The notes: generated by a model from the sequence alone, not told the origin. Numbered from the stretch's first letter, positions 36,037 through 45,646 are shown. The stretch: 64,000 bases of DNA from Sphingomonadales bacterium (GCA_016707885.1 JADJGU010000001.1:933501-997500); one strand, 5' to 3'. A program made the numbers and translations.

Positions 36037-36918
36037 ATGGCGACGCATTGGGATAATCGCGCGATCATATGCGACGTGCTGGGCCGGGCGCCCGACGTGG
36101 AAATGGGGTCTATAGGAGAGGGCTGGTCGCTGTGTCGCTGGCGACAATTTGTCGGCAGCTATGCCTTGCCGCCTTTGCCCGACCCCATGTTCATCGTCCA
36201 CATTGCTGGCAAACCGCAGATCAAAACTTGGGATAAGGACGGCTGGAGTCAATCGAGTTCGATCCCCGGCTGCGCCACCATCCAGCCTTCGGGCATGCCC
36301 AGTGGCTGGCTGGTCGATGGTGAGTTGGATGCGGTGACGCTTTCAGTGTCGTCTGATCTGCTCAAGAATATCTCGGCCACCGAACAGTTCAGCAAGTTGC
36401 GTTTCGCCTTTGCCGACCCGCTGGGGGTCGCCCTCACCCGGCAGATATTGTCCGAACTGTATGCGCCAGACGCCGACGAGCGCGAGCATTATGTCGCTGC
36501 GATGGTCAACGCGCTCAAGGCGCATATCCTCGCCGGGCCTCCCGCGCATGGCAACCCGACCGAAATTCCGGTCAGCGATTTTTCAGCCTACCGGCTACAC
36601 AAGGTGATGAACGCCATATTGGCGAACCCGGCTGACGAGCATAGCCTTGAAGAAATGGCGGCAACCGCCGGGGTTACACCGACGCATTTCTGCCGCATCT
36701 TCAAAAAGGCGACGGGTATCTCGCCGCAGCAATATGTCATGAAAGCCCGGCTCGACCGGGCGCAACAGATGCTCGTGCAAACCGATATGACGCTTGCGGC
36801 CCTGTCCGAAGCGACCGGTTTCCAGAGCCAGAGCCATTTCAGCCGTGCCTTCCGCCAATATGCGGGCATCGCACCCAGCGAATATCGCGATCAGCGTCGC
36901 CGGGCGGAGGCAGGCTAG
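36037..36918 (+). CDS. AraC family transcriptional regulator
   Basis: A 293-residue regulator. The N-terminal 180 residues are a ligand-sensing region without a named fold; the C-terminal about 100 residues carry two helix-turn-helix motifs (LEEMAATAGVTPTHFCRIFKK and ALSEATGFQSQSHFSRAFRQ). It precedes the P450 gene by 24 bases on the same strand and is probably the local activator. GGAGAG is well placed before the start. Its inducer is likely the substrate or product of the pathway. Confidence 0.92.
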   Translation: MATHWDNRAIICDVLGRAPDVEMGSIGEGWSLCRWRQFVGSYALPPLPDPMFIVHIAGKPQIKTWDKDGWSQSSSIPGCATIQPSGMPSGWLVDGELDAVTLSVSSDLLKNISATEQFSKLRFAFADPLGVALTRQILSELYAPDADEREHYVAAMVNALKAHILAGPPAHGNPTEIPVSDFSAYRLHKVMNAILANPADEHSLEEMAATAGVTPTHFCRIFKKATGISPQQYVMKARLDRAQQMLVQTDMTLAALSEATGFQSQSHFSRAFRQYAGIAPSEYRDQRRRAEAG

Positions 36919-36942
36919 TCCTTATCTTATGGAGAGCCTGAT

Positions 36943-38232
36943 ATGTCCGAGACGATGATTCCGCCCGAATTGGTGGCACCCGCATTCAACCCGGCAAGTT
37001 TTGCCAACAGGGACGATGTCCACGCAATATTCACCCGGCTTCGCAAGGACTATCCGCTCTCCCAAGTCGAAGTGCCGGGCTATGATCCGCATTGGATCGT
37101 GACCAAATATGCCGACCTGCGCGAGATCGCGCGGCAGGATGAAATCTTCCACGGCGGCGATCGTTCCAAGACGCTGATCAGCCAGGTGGGCGAGGAACTG
37201 GTCAAGCAATATACCGGTGGCCAATCGAACATTTTCCGCTCGCTCGTCCAGCTCGATCCGCCCGAGCACCAGAAATATCGCGCGGTATGTTCGGGGGCGT
37301 TTTCGCTCGACGGCATTAAGGCTGCGCTGCCGGGCGTGAAAGCGACTGCGAAAATCTATGCGGACAAATTGATCAGCCTCGCCCCCGAATGTGATTTCGC
37401 GGCCGAAATAGCGTTTCTCTATCCTTTGAAAGTTGTCCTCGACCTGATAGGCGTTCCCGAGCCCGACCATGCAAAGATGCTCGAATTGACGCAGTGGCTG
37501 TTCACTTATGCCGACCCTGATCTTAAGCGGCCCGGATCCGATCTGACCGACCCGCAAGAAATCACCCGCACCTGGGGTATCGTATTCGAAGAGTTTGAGA
37601 AATATTACACTCCGATCATTGCCGACCGCCAAAAATGCCCCCGCCACGATCTGGCCTCGGTCATTGCCAATGGCAAGATTGACGGTGGGCCGATGGAGCA
37701 TCGCGCGCTGATTTCCTATTTCGTCATCGCGTCGACCGCAGGGCATGACACCACAGCGGCCACCACCGGCCATGGCATGTGGCAGTTGGCGCAGCGCCCC
37801 GACATTTTGGCTGACCTTAAGGCTAATCCCGATCTGATCCCCCGCTTTGTCGAAGAAACCATCCGCTGGGCCAGCCCGGTGCAGCAGTTCGTCCGTTCCG
37901 CCACGCAGGATTATGAAATCAAGGGTCGCACAATCCGGAAGGGTGACCTCGTCTATCTTTCATACCTCTCCGCAAACAGAGACGAGGAAGCCTTTCCGGA
38001 TCCCTTCACTTTCGATCATCGCCGTTCACCCAACCGCCATGTCGGTTTCGGCTTTGGCGGGCACACCTGCCTCGGCATCCACCTCGCGCGGATGGAGATG
38101 ATCGCGCTGTGGAAGGAAATCATCCCGCGGCTGAAATCGGTCGAGCTGACCGCTACCCCGCAGATGGCGGAATCGGAATTTGTCTGCGGGCCAAAATCGG
38201 TGCCGATCCGTTTCGAGGTTGAAAAAGCGTGA
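36943..38232 (+). CDS. cytochrome P450, CYP108-like
   Basis: A 429-residue soluble bacterial P450. The oxygen-activation helix has AGHDTT (266-271), the ExxR pair is Glu305/Arg308, and the heme ligand is Cys376 in FGFGGHTCLGIHLAR. Regions such as RQKCPRHDLASVIANGKIDG and SANRDEEAFPDPFTF resemble the alpha-terpineol hydroxylase P450terp (CYP108A1), from memory. That suggests hydroxylation of a terpenoid or alkyl group. GGAGAG precedes the start. Its stop overlaps the GTG start of a rubredoxin gene, which implies a dedicated electron donor. Confidence 0.93.
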   Translation: MSETMIPPELVAPAFNPASFANRDDVHAIFTRLRKDYPLSQVEVPGYDPHWIVTKYADLREIARQDEIFHGGDRSKTLISQVGEELVKQYTGGQSNIFRSLVQLDPPEHQKYRAVCSGAFSLDGIKAALPGVKATAKIYADKLISLAPECDFAAEIAFLYPLKVVLDLIGVPEPDHAKMLELTQWLFTYADPDLKRPGSDLTDPQEITRTWGIVFEEFEKYYTPIIADRQKCPRHDLASVIANGKIDGGPMEHRALISYFVIASTAGHDTTAATTGHGMWQLAQRPDILADLKANPDLIPRFVEETIRWASPVQQFVRSATQDYEIKGRTIRKGDLVYLSYLSANRDEEAFPDPFTFDHRRSPNRHVGFGFGGHTCLGIHLARMEMIALWKEIIPRLKSVELTATPQMAESEFVCGPKSVPIRFEVEKA

Positions 38233-38402
38233 GCGAACCGGAATATGCCGTTCATCGCTGCGGCAAATGCGGCTTTCGCTATGACGAAGCGTTGGGATTA
38301 CCCGAAGACGGTATTCCGCCTGGCACGCGCTGGGAGGATATTCCCGATGACTGGTTCTGCCCGCAATGCGGCGCATCGAAGGCCGATTTTGGCGCGATGT
38401 GA
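38229..38402 (+). CDS. rubredoxin
   Basis: A 57-residue protein with GTG start overlapping the P450 stop (GTGA). It has the four iron ligands in two CxxC pairs: Cys11 and Cys14 (CGKCGFRYDE) and Cys44 and Cys47 (DWFCPQCGASKADF), with the rubredoxin core between (GLPEDGIPPGTRWEDIPDDW). Rubredoxins carry one Fe(SCys)4 and transfer single electrons, classically to AlkB. Here its position in the P450 operon suggests it feeds the P450, or an unlinked partner. No ferredoxin or reductase gene is nearby. Confidence 0.93.
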   Translation: MSEPEYAVHRCGKCGFRYDEALGLPEDGIPPGTRWEDIPDDWFCPQCGASKADFGAM

Positions 38403-38435
38403 GAAGGCCGAATAGGGCAAGAGGAGGGGTTGAAT

Positions 38436-39545
38436 ATGACAGAGGCTGTGGCGGCGGTTGCCCGCATTCCCAAGGGTGACTTCTCGATCGAGCCAGTCAG
38501 CGTCGAAGCACCGCGCGCTGGCGAAGTGCTGGTCAAAATTGCGGGGGTTGGCCTGTGCCACACCGACCTGATCTTCCGCGACCAGTTCGCCCCCTACACG
38601 CTGCCCGCCATTCTGGGCCATGAAGGCTCGGGCATCATCGAAGCGTTGGGTGAAGGCGTCACTGGCCTCGCGGTCGGTGACAAGGTCGTGCTTGGTTTTT
38701 CAAGCTGCGGGGATTGCCCGCGCTGCGACGAAGGCTTGCCCAGCTATTGCCGCAGCTTCGTTCCACTGAACTATGCGGGGGTGCGGCTGGAGGATGGCTC
38801 GACTGCCTGCTGTTCGGGTGACGAGCGGATCGGTTCACATTTCTTCGGGCAATCGTCCTTCGCCAGTCATGCCATCACCCGCGCGCGCAACGTCGTCAAG
38901 GTCGGCGATACCGCTGCCCCGCTCGAACTGCTCGGTCCGCTCGGTTGCGGTTTTCAGACCGGGGCTGGGGGCGTAATGCGCTCGCTCGCCTGCCATAAGG
39001 GATCAACCATCGCCATTTTCGGCGGCGGGCCGGTGGGGCTGGCGGCGGTGATGGGCGCGGTCATTCAAGGCTGCAGTACGATTATCCTGGTCGAGCCGAT
39101 GCCCGCGCGCCGCGAAGTTGCGCTCGAACTGGGCGCGACGCATGTGATTGATCCCGCCGCGGGCGACCTGACCGAAGCTTTGCGTGCAATCGTTCCCGAA
39201 GGCCTCGACTTCGCCTTTGACAGCAGCGGTGTGGTCAGCGTGATCGAAGCTGGATTTGCCGCCCTCGGCAGTCATGGTGCAATCGGGCTGGTCGGCGTTC
39301 CAAAGGAGCCTACCGATAGCATCAGCGTAAATATATCCGCCTTGATGACCCCGGGCCTGCGCATCATCGGCATCATCGAAGGCGATAGCGACCCGCAAAG
39401 CTTCATCCCCGAACTGCTCGCACATCATGCCGCAGGGCGATTCCCCTTTGACAAGCTTATCCGGACGTTCAAACTGGAGGAGATCAACGAGGCCATCGCC
39501 ACACAGGCGCGCGGCGAGTGCATCAAGGTGGTGTTGCTGCCCTGA
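38436..39545 (+). CDS. zinc-dependent alcohol dehydrogenase (aryl/terpenyl-alcohol type)
   Basis: A 369-residue MDR-family dehydrogenase. The catalytic zinc ligands Cys41 and His62 (GHEGSG) and the four structural-zinc cysteines at 91, 94, 97 and 105 are present, as is the NAD-binding IFGGGPVGLAAVMGA. The start at 38436 is chosen for the GAGGAGG placed 8 bases upstream. It resembles benzyl-alcohol dehydrogenases. In the cluster it would oxidise the alcohol made by the P450 to an aldehyde. Confidence 0.92.
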   Translation: MTEAVAAVARIPKGDFSIEPVSVEAPRAGEVLVKIAGVGLCHTDLIFRDQFAPYTLPAILGHEGSGIIEALGEGVTGLAVGDKVVLGFSSCGDCPRCDEGLPSYCRSFVPLNYAGVRLEDGSTACCSGDERIGSHFFGQSSFASHAITRARNVVKVGDTAAPLELLGPLGCGFQTGAGGVMRSLACHKGSTIAIFGGGPVGLAAVMGAVIQGCSTIILVEPMPARREVALELGATHVIDPAAGDLTEALRAIVPEGLDFAFDSSGVVSVIEAGFAALGSHGAIGLVGVPKEPTDSISVNISALMTPGLRIIGIIEGDSDPQSFIPELLAHHAAGRFPFDKLIRTFKLEEINEAIATQARGECIKVVLLP

Positions 39546-39564
39546 TCGACAGAGGAGAGAGACA

Positions 39565-40998
39565 ATGCAGTTCGATTCAGATTATCGCATGCTGATTGGT
39601 GGAAAGCTTGAAGCAGGTTCAGCGAGCTTTGATGTGCTCAATCCGGCCAATGAGCAAGTGATCGGGCAGGCTCCCGACGCGACGCCCGAAGATCTGGACC
39701 GCGCGGTAGCCGCAGCGCGGGCCGCCTTTCCGGCATGGTCGGCGCTCCCCATCGAAAAGCGCCGCGAATATCTGAACGCCATGGCGCAAGCGATCCTTGC
39801 CAATATCGATCCTCTCAAGCGCCTGCTTACCTCCGAACAAGGCAAGCCGCATGCTGACGCGGAAGCCGATGTCGGCGGAGCGGCCTTCTGGTTGATGGGT
39901 GCGTCGTCGCTCGACCTGCCGGTGGTCGTCAATGAAGACAGCGATGAACGCTATAGCGAGACAAGGCGTGTTCCTTTGGGAGTAGTCGGTGCGATCGCGC
40001 CCTGGAACTTCCCCATGATCCTTGCCGCTTTCAAGATCGGCCCCGGACTGCTTGCAGGCAATACGATGGTGCTCAAGCCATCCCCCTTCACCCCACTAAC
40101 CACGCTGAAGCTCGGTGAGATCATCAAGGACATCCTGCCCGCTGGCGTGCTCAACATCATATCGGGTGGCGACAATCTCGGGCCGTGGATGACCTCGCAC
40201 CCCGATATCGACAAGGTAAGCTTCACCGGATCGACCGCGACCGGCAAGAAGGTGATGCAGTCGGCGTCTTCGACGCTGAAGCGCGTTACGCTCGAACTGG
40301 GCGGCAATGATCCTGCGATTGTGATGCCCGATGTCGATGTCGAAAAGGTCGCCGAGCAGCTCTTCTGGGCCGCCTTCGGCAATAACGGCCAGATCTGCAT
40401 CGCCACCAAGCGCATGTATGTGCACAAGGACATTTACGAACCGCTGCGCGATGCGATTGTCGCTTATGCCAAGACGGTGAAGATCGGCGACGGTTCCGAA
40501 CAGGGCACAAGGCTGGGCCCGATCAACAACCGCCCGCAATATGAGCGGGTGCTCGATCTGATCCGCGATGCCAAGGAACAGGGCTATACCTTCCTGATGG
40601 GCGGCGAGAAATCGGATGTGCCCGGCTATTTTATCCCGGTCACCATCCTAGACAACCCGCCCGAAGACAGCCGCATCGTACAGGAAGAGCAATTCGGGCC
40701 GGTGCTGCCGCTCATCAAGTTCGACGACTATGACGATGTCGTAGCGCGCGCCAATGCGACCGAATATGGCCTGGGCGGCTCGATCTGGGGCAATGACGAA
40801 GACAAGGCGTTCGAAATCGCCAAGCGCATCCAAAGCGGTACTGTGTGGGTCAACGAAGTCCAGCACCTGTCGCCAACTGCCGCCTTTGGCGGCCTGAAAC
40901 AGTCAGGTTTGGGTGTCGAGGGCGGCGAGGAAGGGCTGCTCGAATATACCAACGCGCAGACATTGGTCCGCAAAAAGAAGGCGGCGGCTGCAGCCTAA
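39565..40998 (+). CDS. aldehyde dehydrogenase, NAD(P)+-dependent
   Basis: A 477-residue aldehyde dehydrogenase. Catalytic Cys278 lies in GQICIATKR, general base Glu244 in LELGGNDP, and Asn148 in PWNFP stabilises the oxyanion; the Rossmann loop FTGSTATGKK is intact. AGAGGAGAGA is placed just upstream of the ATG, 19 bases after the alcohol dehydrogenase stop. It completes the oxidation to a carboxylic acid in the P450 cluster. Members of this class act on many aldehydes, so specificity is inferred from context. Confidence 0.93.
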   Translation: MQFDSDYRMLIGGKLEAGSASFDVLNPANEQVIGQAPDATPEDLDRAVAAARAAFPAWSALPIEKRREYLNAMAQAILANIDPLKRLLTSEQGKPHADAEADVGGAAFWLMGASSLDLPVVVNEDSDERYSETRRVPLGVVGAIAPWNFPMILAAFKIGPGLLAGNTMVLKPSPFTPLTTLKLGEIIKDILPAGVLNIISGGDNLGPWMTSHPDIDKVSFTGSTATGKKVMQSASSTLKRVTLELGGNDPAIVMPDVDVEKVAEQLFWAAFGNNGQICIATKRMYVHKDIYEPLRDAIVAYAKTVKIGDGSEQGTRLGPINNRPQYERVLDLIRDAKEQGYTFLMGGEKSDVPGYFIPVTILDNPPEDSRIVQEEQFGPVLPLIKFDDYDDVVARANATEYGLGGSIWGNDEDKAFEIAKRIQSGTVWVNEVQHLSPTAAFGGLKQSGLGVEGGEEGLLEYTNAQTLVRKKKAAAAA

Positions 40999-41036
40999 AG
41001 ATCTGGAGCAGTGAAACAAATGCCCCCGCCATTCAG

Positions 41037-41948
41037 CTAGGAAACGGTCACCGAATAGCCGAGGCGGGGCACATGTACGGCAATCGCGCCAAGCTCAGGA
41101 TCCTGACGCAAGACTGTAAGGCTGGAATGCGTCGATCCGGCAAAAATGCCAACAATCGGGTCGCGTCCATAATCGGTTGCCGAAAGGGCGACGGTGCGCC
41201 CGCGAAGCGCTTCATCTGAGGGCAAAATGTCGAGCGACACCGGATCACTCGCCTTGGCCATTGCCAAAGCATCAGCGGGGGCCATATTCGAGCGGCTACC
41301 ATGCCCGATTGCACCCACGCGCGCATACCAGGCGTCGAATCCGGATATGTCATCGAAGCGGTCGGCAATGCCTGGGCAGAAGCTGCGGATGAACCAGAAA
41401 TTGTAATAGGCCGCGGCATCGGCAAGGCCGGGCGCTTCGCCTTCAAGGAAACTCCGCCCATCGGCAAGATATTCGGCCAGCAATGCGGCATGGGCTTTTA
41501 TCTGGGTCAGCGCAAACGGAGCCAGCGCCTTCATCGCGGCGACATTGAACGGCTGCCCGCTCAGCGCCTCGCGATCCTTGATAAAGGCCGGGTCAACGCC
41601 ATCGCCCAATGTTCCAAAAATAGCCAACACAGCAGACTGAAAAAGCGCTTTTTCCGCCCAGATTTCAACCGCATTGGCTTGGCCTTTGTTACCGGCAGGA
41701 AAGAGCGAAGGCGTCGGGTACCGGCGATCAAGTTCGCGGACGATCAGCGCGCTGTCGCAATAGACATCTGCGCCGATCTGCATCACCGGTATCCGCCGAT
41801 AGCCGCCGGTCAGCGGAGTCAGATCGGGCTTGGGTATAATCACCGGCTGGTCGACCGCCTGCCAGGCTAGCCCCTTTATGCCGAGGCAAATGCGGACCTT
41901 TTCGGTGAACGGCGATGAATCATATTGATGCAGAATAATGCCAGACAT
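41037..41948 (-). CDS. glutathione S-transferase-like protein
   Basis: A 303-residue protein whose N-terminal 80 residues are a GST thioredoxin-fold domain (SPFTEKVRICLGIKGLAW, then RRIPVMQIGADVYCDSALIVRELDRRYP). The C-terminal part is helical and longer than a usual GST. The start MSGIILHQYD at 41948 is the domain start; longer upstream starts are unsupported. It converges on the aldehyde dehydrogenase gene and could detoxify reactive intermediates, but that link is only positional. Confidence 0.85.
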   Translation of the reverse strand: MSGIILHQYDSSPFTEKVRICLGIKGLAWQAVDQPVIIPKPDLTPLTGGYRRIPVMQIGADVYCDSALIVRELDRRYPTPSLFPAGNKGQANAVEIWAEKALFQSAVLAIFGTLGDGVDPAFIKDREALSGQPFNVAAMKALAPFALTQIKAHAALLAEYLADGRSFLEGEAPGLADAAAYYNFWFIRSFCPGIADRFDDISGFDAWYARVGAIGHGSRSNMAPADALAMAKASDPVSLDILPSDEALRGRTVALSATDYGRDPIVGIFAGSTHSSLTVLRQDPELGAIAVHVPRLGYSVTVS

Positions 41949-42071
41949 CGACAATTGCCTCCCTTTGCTCACCGAAACTACAGCGGCGCTGGCGCAGAAT
42001 TGAATGGCAGCCTCCCATGAGTCAACTCGCAACACCCAAACAGTCTGGTTTACGGCACGCCGCGCGGGCGC

Positions 42072-43193
42072 CTATCGGATGCGTTCGTTGGCATTTCGAA
42101 ACAGTTCAGCGGAACGAAATGGCTGCGCCAGATAGTCAAAACGCCGCATCCGGAATTTGCCATCAACGCCTCTCTTCCATGTAGAGGCGAATGTACCCGA
42201 AGGCTGTCGGTCGACGCCCCGGTTGGAGCTGCCTGTAAAAACGACACGCCCCCCAACATGCGCTATACCGTCGGGGCCCGCCAATATTGGACCGGCTTCA
42301 AACTTCACCGGAGCCAGCCAGCCTCCCGTCCAGAAATTCGCGACCATTTCGGCATCTTCAATCAAGGGGATTCCCGGCCAGGAGAACGAAATTTCGTCGT
42401 CGAGCAAGGGTAGGATATCCGACGGATCCGTCCAACCGTCATGGGTTTCCCAAAAAGGCCGGTCTTCAAACGCATGAAAGAGATTATAAAGTTCCGCCGC
42501 GGCCACTTTGTTGCCGCGCAATTCAAAGCAAGCCGCCAGCTTGCCTGGCGGCCAGTCGCTGCCCAAAGGCGCCAATGCTTTACAATGCGGAAGCTGTTCG
42601 AGCGTCGCTTCGGCAAGGAAGTTGAAATAGACTCCTCGAGGTTCCCCGCCGCAACTGTCGCCAACCGGGGCCCGGACATTGCCTTCCTTATCTACAATCT
42701 CAACGCTGAAATTGGCACCGCAAACCAGGACCTCTTCGGTTGCATATACAAGATCGAGCGCATTGCCTTTGGAAAGTGCCGATGCCCAGGTCGCCTCCGG
42801 AATGACCGCCTTGATGGGCTGATAATCCGCTGGTCGACTATCGGCGGGCATGGAATGGATTTCGACTATCGGTATCCCGTCACGGTCACGCTGCATAACA
42901 AGCGCTAAACCACCACGCCGCTTCACTTTAACCGTTGCAACTATCAGCTCGCTTGCTTTGCCGCCGCGCATAGTTTGCCGCTGGATCTTCTCCAACTTTG
43001 GCAAACCAAAGCTCTTGCGACGGGCGTTTCTCTCGCTTTCAGTGCATCGGGCGGGCGCGTCGTAATAAGCGCATTCGTCTGATTTTGCTCTGCCGTCGCT
43101 AGCTGCGATGGGTACTCCTGCTAAAATACAGCCGGTCGATAGCAGCAGTGTCAATGCGAGTTTCGAAGATGCCCGATCACTCTTCATCTTCAT
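42072..43193 (-). CDS. secreted hypothetical protein
   Basis: A 373-residue protein that I do not recognise. The N-terminus has a basic start and a hydrophobic stretch (LALTLLLSTGCILAGVPIAA), so it is exported and possibly lipidated, although the lipobox is not classical. Mature features are several cysteines (ECAYYDAPARC, LVCGANF, DSCGG, LPHCK, AACF) that could form disulfides, and an EAELYNLFHAFED-like segment with clustered acidic and aromatic residues near residues 250-280. It follows the next gene upstream with a short overlap; two alternative nearby ATG codons exist. Confidence 0.6.
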   Translation of the reverse strand: MKMKSDRASSKLALTLLLSTGCILAGVPIAASDGRAKSDECAYYDAPARCTESERNARRKSFGLPKLEKIQRQTMRGGKASELIVATVKVKRRGGLALVMQRDRDGIPIVEIHSMPADSRPADYQPIKAVIPEATWASALSKGNALDLVYATEEVLVCGANFSVEIVDKEGNVRAPVGDSCGGEPRGVYFNFLAEATLEQLPHCKALAPLGSDWPPGKLAACFELRGNKVAAAELYNLFHAFEDRPFWETHDGWTDPSDILPLLDDEISFSWPGIPLIEDAEMVANFWTGGWLAPVKFEAGPILAGPDGIAHVGGRVVFTGSSNRGVDRQPSGTFASTWKRGVDGKFRMRRFDYLAQPFRSAELFRNANERIR

Positions 43194-43905
43194 CGATCCG
43201 CGCATTTTCAATTTCATATTGCAGCATCCCTGTCTTCCATCCGGTCAGGCCAAAAAGGAACTTCCCGACAATGAATGCTGGTTTATCTGCTCCCGGACTT
43301 GTGCGTTCGACAAAGTCATAACCCTTGGGTCCATTGGTTTCCAAGAACCAATTGGTGCCATCAAGAACTATGGCGCAATCGTCAGGACGGCTATCAAACA
43401 ATCGCGTTTCCCTCAGCAAAGCTGTGAATTGCCTGACTTCGTCATCGGTTAGTGTTCGAGCCAGTCTCCGCTTGTAATCATTATAGAACCACGATGCCAT
43501 TTTAGCGGTAAGCCGGGACTTTTTCGGCCCCATCTCGACACGTATGGTCACAGTGCTCCACATGTCGTGCCACCAGACGAAGCGCACAACCTCGGGATAT
43601 TTTGCTAATTGTGCTTTGCCGACAATCGAAGATTCACGCGCCACACGAAGGTTTCGGGCAACATCGGACTTATAGCTCGCGCTCAACAGCGGAATCAGTT
43701 TCGGCGGATCTTTATTCCAGCTATATTGGCATTCTGGTGTCAAAGCTGAAATTTCCGGAGGGAAATAGTCGCGTCCTTGGCTGTCCACAATACGCTGGGA
43801 GGCGGCGGAAAGCGGGGTAGTTTGCAGCGCTAATAGGGCAAGCAGAGCCGCAAAATATGTTCCCTTCTCCACCCGGTTTTTGCAAAGAGGAAGCCCCGTT
43901 AACAA
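43177..43905 (-). CDS. secreted hypothetical protein
   Basis: A 242-residue protein of unknown family with an N-terminal export signal (FAALLALLALQTTPLSA). It has only a few Cys, a Trp-rich segment (VVRFVWWHDMWSTVTIRVEM), and the acidic tail ARIDEDEE. Its 3' end overlaps the start of the following gene, so the two are likely made together. The DNA is clearly more AT-rich than the flanking core genes, pointing to acquisition. Confidence 0.6.
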   Translation of the reverse strand: MLTGLPLCKNRVEKGTYFAALLALLALQTTPLSAASQRIVDSQGRDYFPPEISALTPECQYSWNKDPPKLIPLLSASYKSDVARNLRVARESSIVGKAQLAKYPEVVRFVWWHDMWSTVTIRVEMGPKKSRLTAKMASWFYNDYKRRLARTLTDDEVRQFTALLRETRLFDSRPDDCAIVLDGTNWFLETNGPKGYDFVERTSPGADKPAFIVGKFLFGLTGWKTGMLQYEIENARIDEDEE

Positions 43906-44127
43906 TATCCCGCCGCTCCTTCAAAACCCGTCTGCTAGAACCACGCCGACCAATATTTACCAGGGTATCGAACAATAAACTGAGCCGCCACATCGACGAT
44001 GACCCAGTACATAATGCGGCATCGATATGACCGAGCCAGCGGCTTAGATATGAGTCACGAGCAGCAGTCGCATTGTTTATTTAATGGAAAAATGCTGATA
44101 GCTCAAAAACTGACGAAGCAAGGATTT

Positions 44128-44679
44128 ATGAAAATTTCCAAAACCAAACTCTTCTTGTTCATATGCGCATCCCCCGCGCTTTACGCTTGCGCGCCTATCT
44201 CCCGCGATGGCTGTATCAAAGACAGCGCCTATGACATTGGCTATGCCGCCGCGATGGACAATGCGGATCGGGCCAAGCGCTTGCGTGACGTCAGCAAAAT
44301 CTGCGGGAAACAGGGCCGTGAAATCGACGCTGCCGAATATGCGACGGGGTTTGATGCAGGCACAAAGATCTTTTGCATACCGGACAATGGCTATAGCTGG
44401 GGCCTGAAAGGGCGTGGCTATAACGGCATTTGTGCCAACGCGGAGTTTGGCGCCGCCTATGAAGACGGCCAGCGCATCTACCGCATCGAGCAGCGCCGCA
44501 TCGCAATCCGTAACCGGCTCGAAGAAATACGAAACCGCCTCGCCAGTATCGCCCGAACATTGGAAGAAGACACGACGCTGAGTGAAGAGCGCCGCCGTGC
44601 CTTGCGCCGACAAGAGGATGAATTGTTGCTAGAGCGGAGAGATTTGCTTGCCGAGCAGCGGAGCTTGCCTTCTTCGTAA
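44128..44679 (+). CDS. DUF2799 lipoprotein
   Basis: A 183-residue lipoprotein. ATG at 44128 with AAGGA close upstream; signal then LYACAP lipobox. It carries the DUF2799 pattern: a DIGYAAAM helix, YATGFDAGTKIFC, then SWGLKGRGYNGIC with conserved Gly and Cys. The last 60 residues are a charged coiled-coil-like stretch (EEIRNRLASIARTLEED). Known DUF2799 proteins are outer-membrane lipoproteins without assigned role. Confidence 0.78.
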   Translation: MKISKTKLFLFICASPALYACAPISRDGCIKDSAYDIGYAAAMDNADRAKRLRDVSKICGKQGREIDAAEYATGFDAGTKIFCIPDNGYSWGLKGRGYNGICANAEFGAAYEDGQRIYRIEQRRIAIRNRLEEIRNRLASIARTLEEDTTLSEERRRALRRQEDELLLERRDLLAEQRSLPSS

Positions 44680-44869
44680 GCGCAGTTTTGCGCAGCTTGA
44701 AACTGGCGAGATTGGAATCGCGAACACTTGGAGGCGATCGCAACGTCGAAGCACCGGTACATAACGGGAGCTTCCTCAGCGCGCGGCCATCGCTTATTCC
44801 GCAAACAACCGGGTGGGTAATTGCTGGCGCATATCCATATTGAAAGATGCTGACCATGGAGAGCAGAAT

Positions 44870-45646
44870 TTGGTCAAGAAACTAGAGCGCTGGATTTTAG
44901 CCCTGCTGTTCGCCGCATTTGGAGCGATCACTGTATCGGCGTCGCATGACAATGGGGCCGCGACAATCATGTCCATCGCCTGGCACGGTGATAGCGATGA
45001 TGTCTGGGTCGCCTGGAACTATGGTACCAAGGAAAAAACGGAAGCTGTGGCAGTGCAGGAATGCTCAGCTGCCATCGGCCAACCATGCCAGATCGCAGGC
45101 ACCTTAAGCTCAGGCATTGCAACAGTGCAAAGGCAGCAAAATGGAATCCCTTTATTGTCCGAAGGGCCAGACGTTGCTGCAGCGCTGTCATCCAGCCGCG
45201 ACCAATGTGGCAAAACAGGAACGGTGTGCGCTCTATCGAATGTTTTCGTAGTATATGATGGTAACCCCGGGCCACATCTATATCGGCCGATAGATGTTTC
45301 ACGTCTGCGCAAAAAATATGGTGCCGTGGTGGTCGCAGCGTCAGCACCAAAAAACCGCCGCATTCATGTCGCATCGGGTCGCTCCGATGCCCAGACAGCC
45401 ATCAATGACGCACTTGCAAACTGCAAAGGCGAAGGTGGTGTGGACTGCAAAATGATCCAATGGGGCGGGAACATCAAAATTTTAGTGGCGATCAGTTCAA
45501 GGGGCGATGTCTTCGCAGATGGCGGCGACTATCCCGAGCAACTGCGTGCCAATTTGAACGCCTATTGTACCGCCCAGACTGTTACCTGCACCGTCCAAAC
45601 CCTTGTTGATAGTCGGATGGAAGAGACAAGCTTTTACAGCCCCTAG
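44870..45646 (+). CDS. DUF4189 domain secreted protein (two modules)
   Basis: A 258-residue secreted protein. A TTG start at 44870 with GGAGAG upstream gives a proper signal peptide (WILALLFAAFGAITVSA); an upstream GTG at 44813 would add residues with no signal character. Two DUF4189-like modules are visible, one with AVAVQECSAAIGQPC and one with QTAINDALANCKGEGGVDC, each with the paired cysteines of the family. DUF4189 has no defined function. A second DUF4189 gene lies 0.7 kb downstream. Confidence 0.7.
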   Translation: MVKKLERWILALLFAAFGAITVSASHDNGAATIMSIAWHGDSDDVWVAWNYGTKEKTEAVAVQECSAAIGQPCQIAGTLSSGIATVQRQQNGIPLLSEGPDVAAALSSSRDQCGKTGTVCALSNVFVVYDGNPGPHLYRPIDVSRLRKKYGAVVVAASAPKNRRIHVASGRSDAQTAINDALANCKGEGGVDCKMIQWGGNIKILVAISSRGDVFADGGDYPEQLRANLNAYCTAQTVTCTVQTLVDSRMEETSFYSP

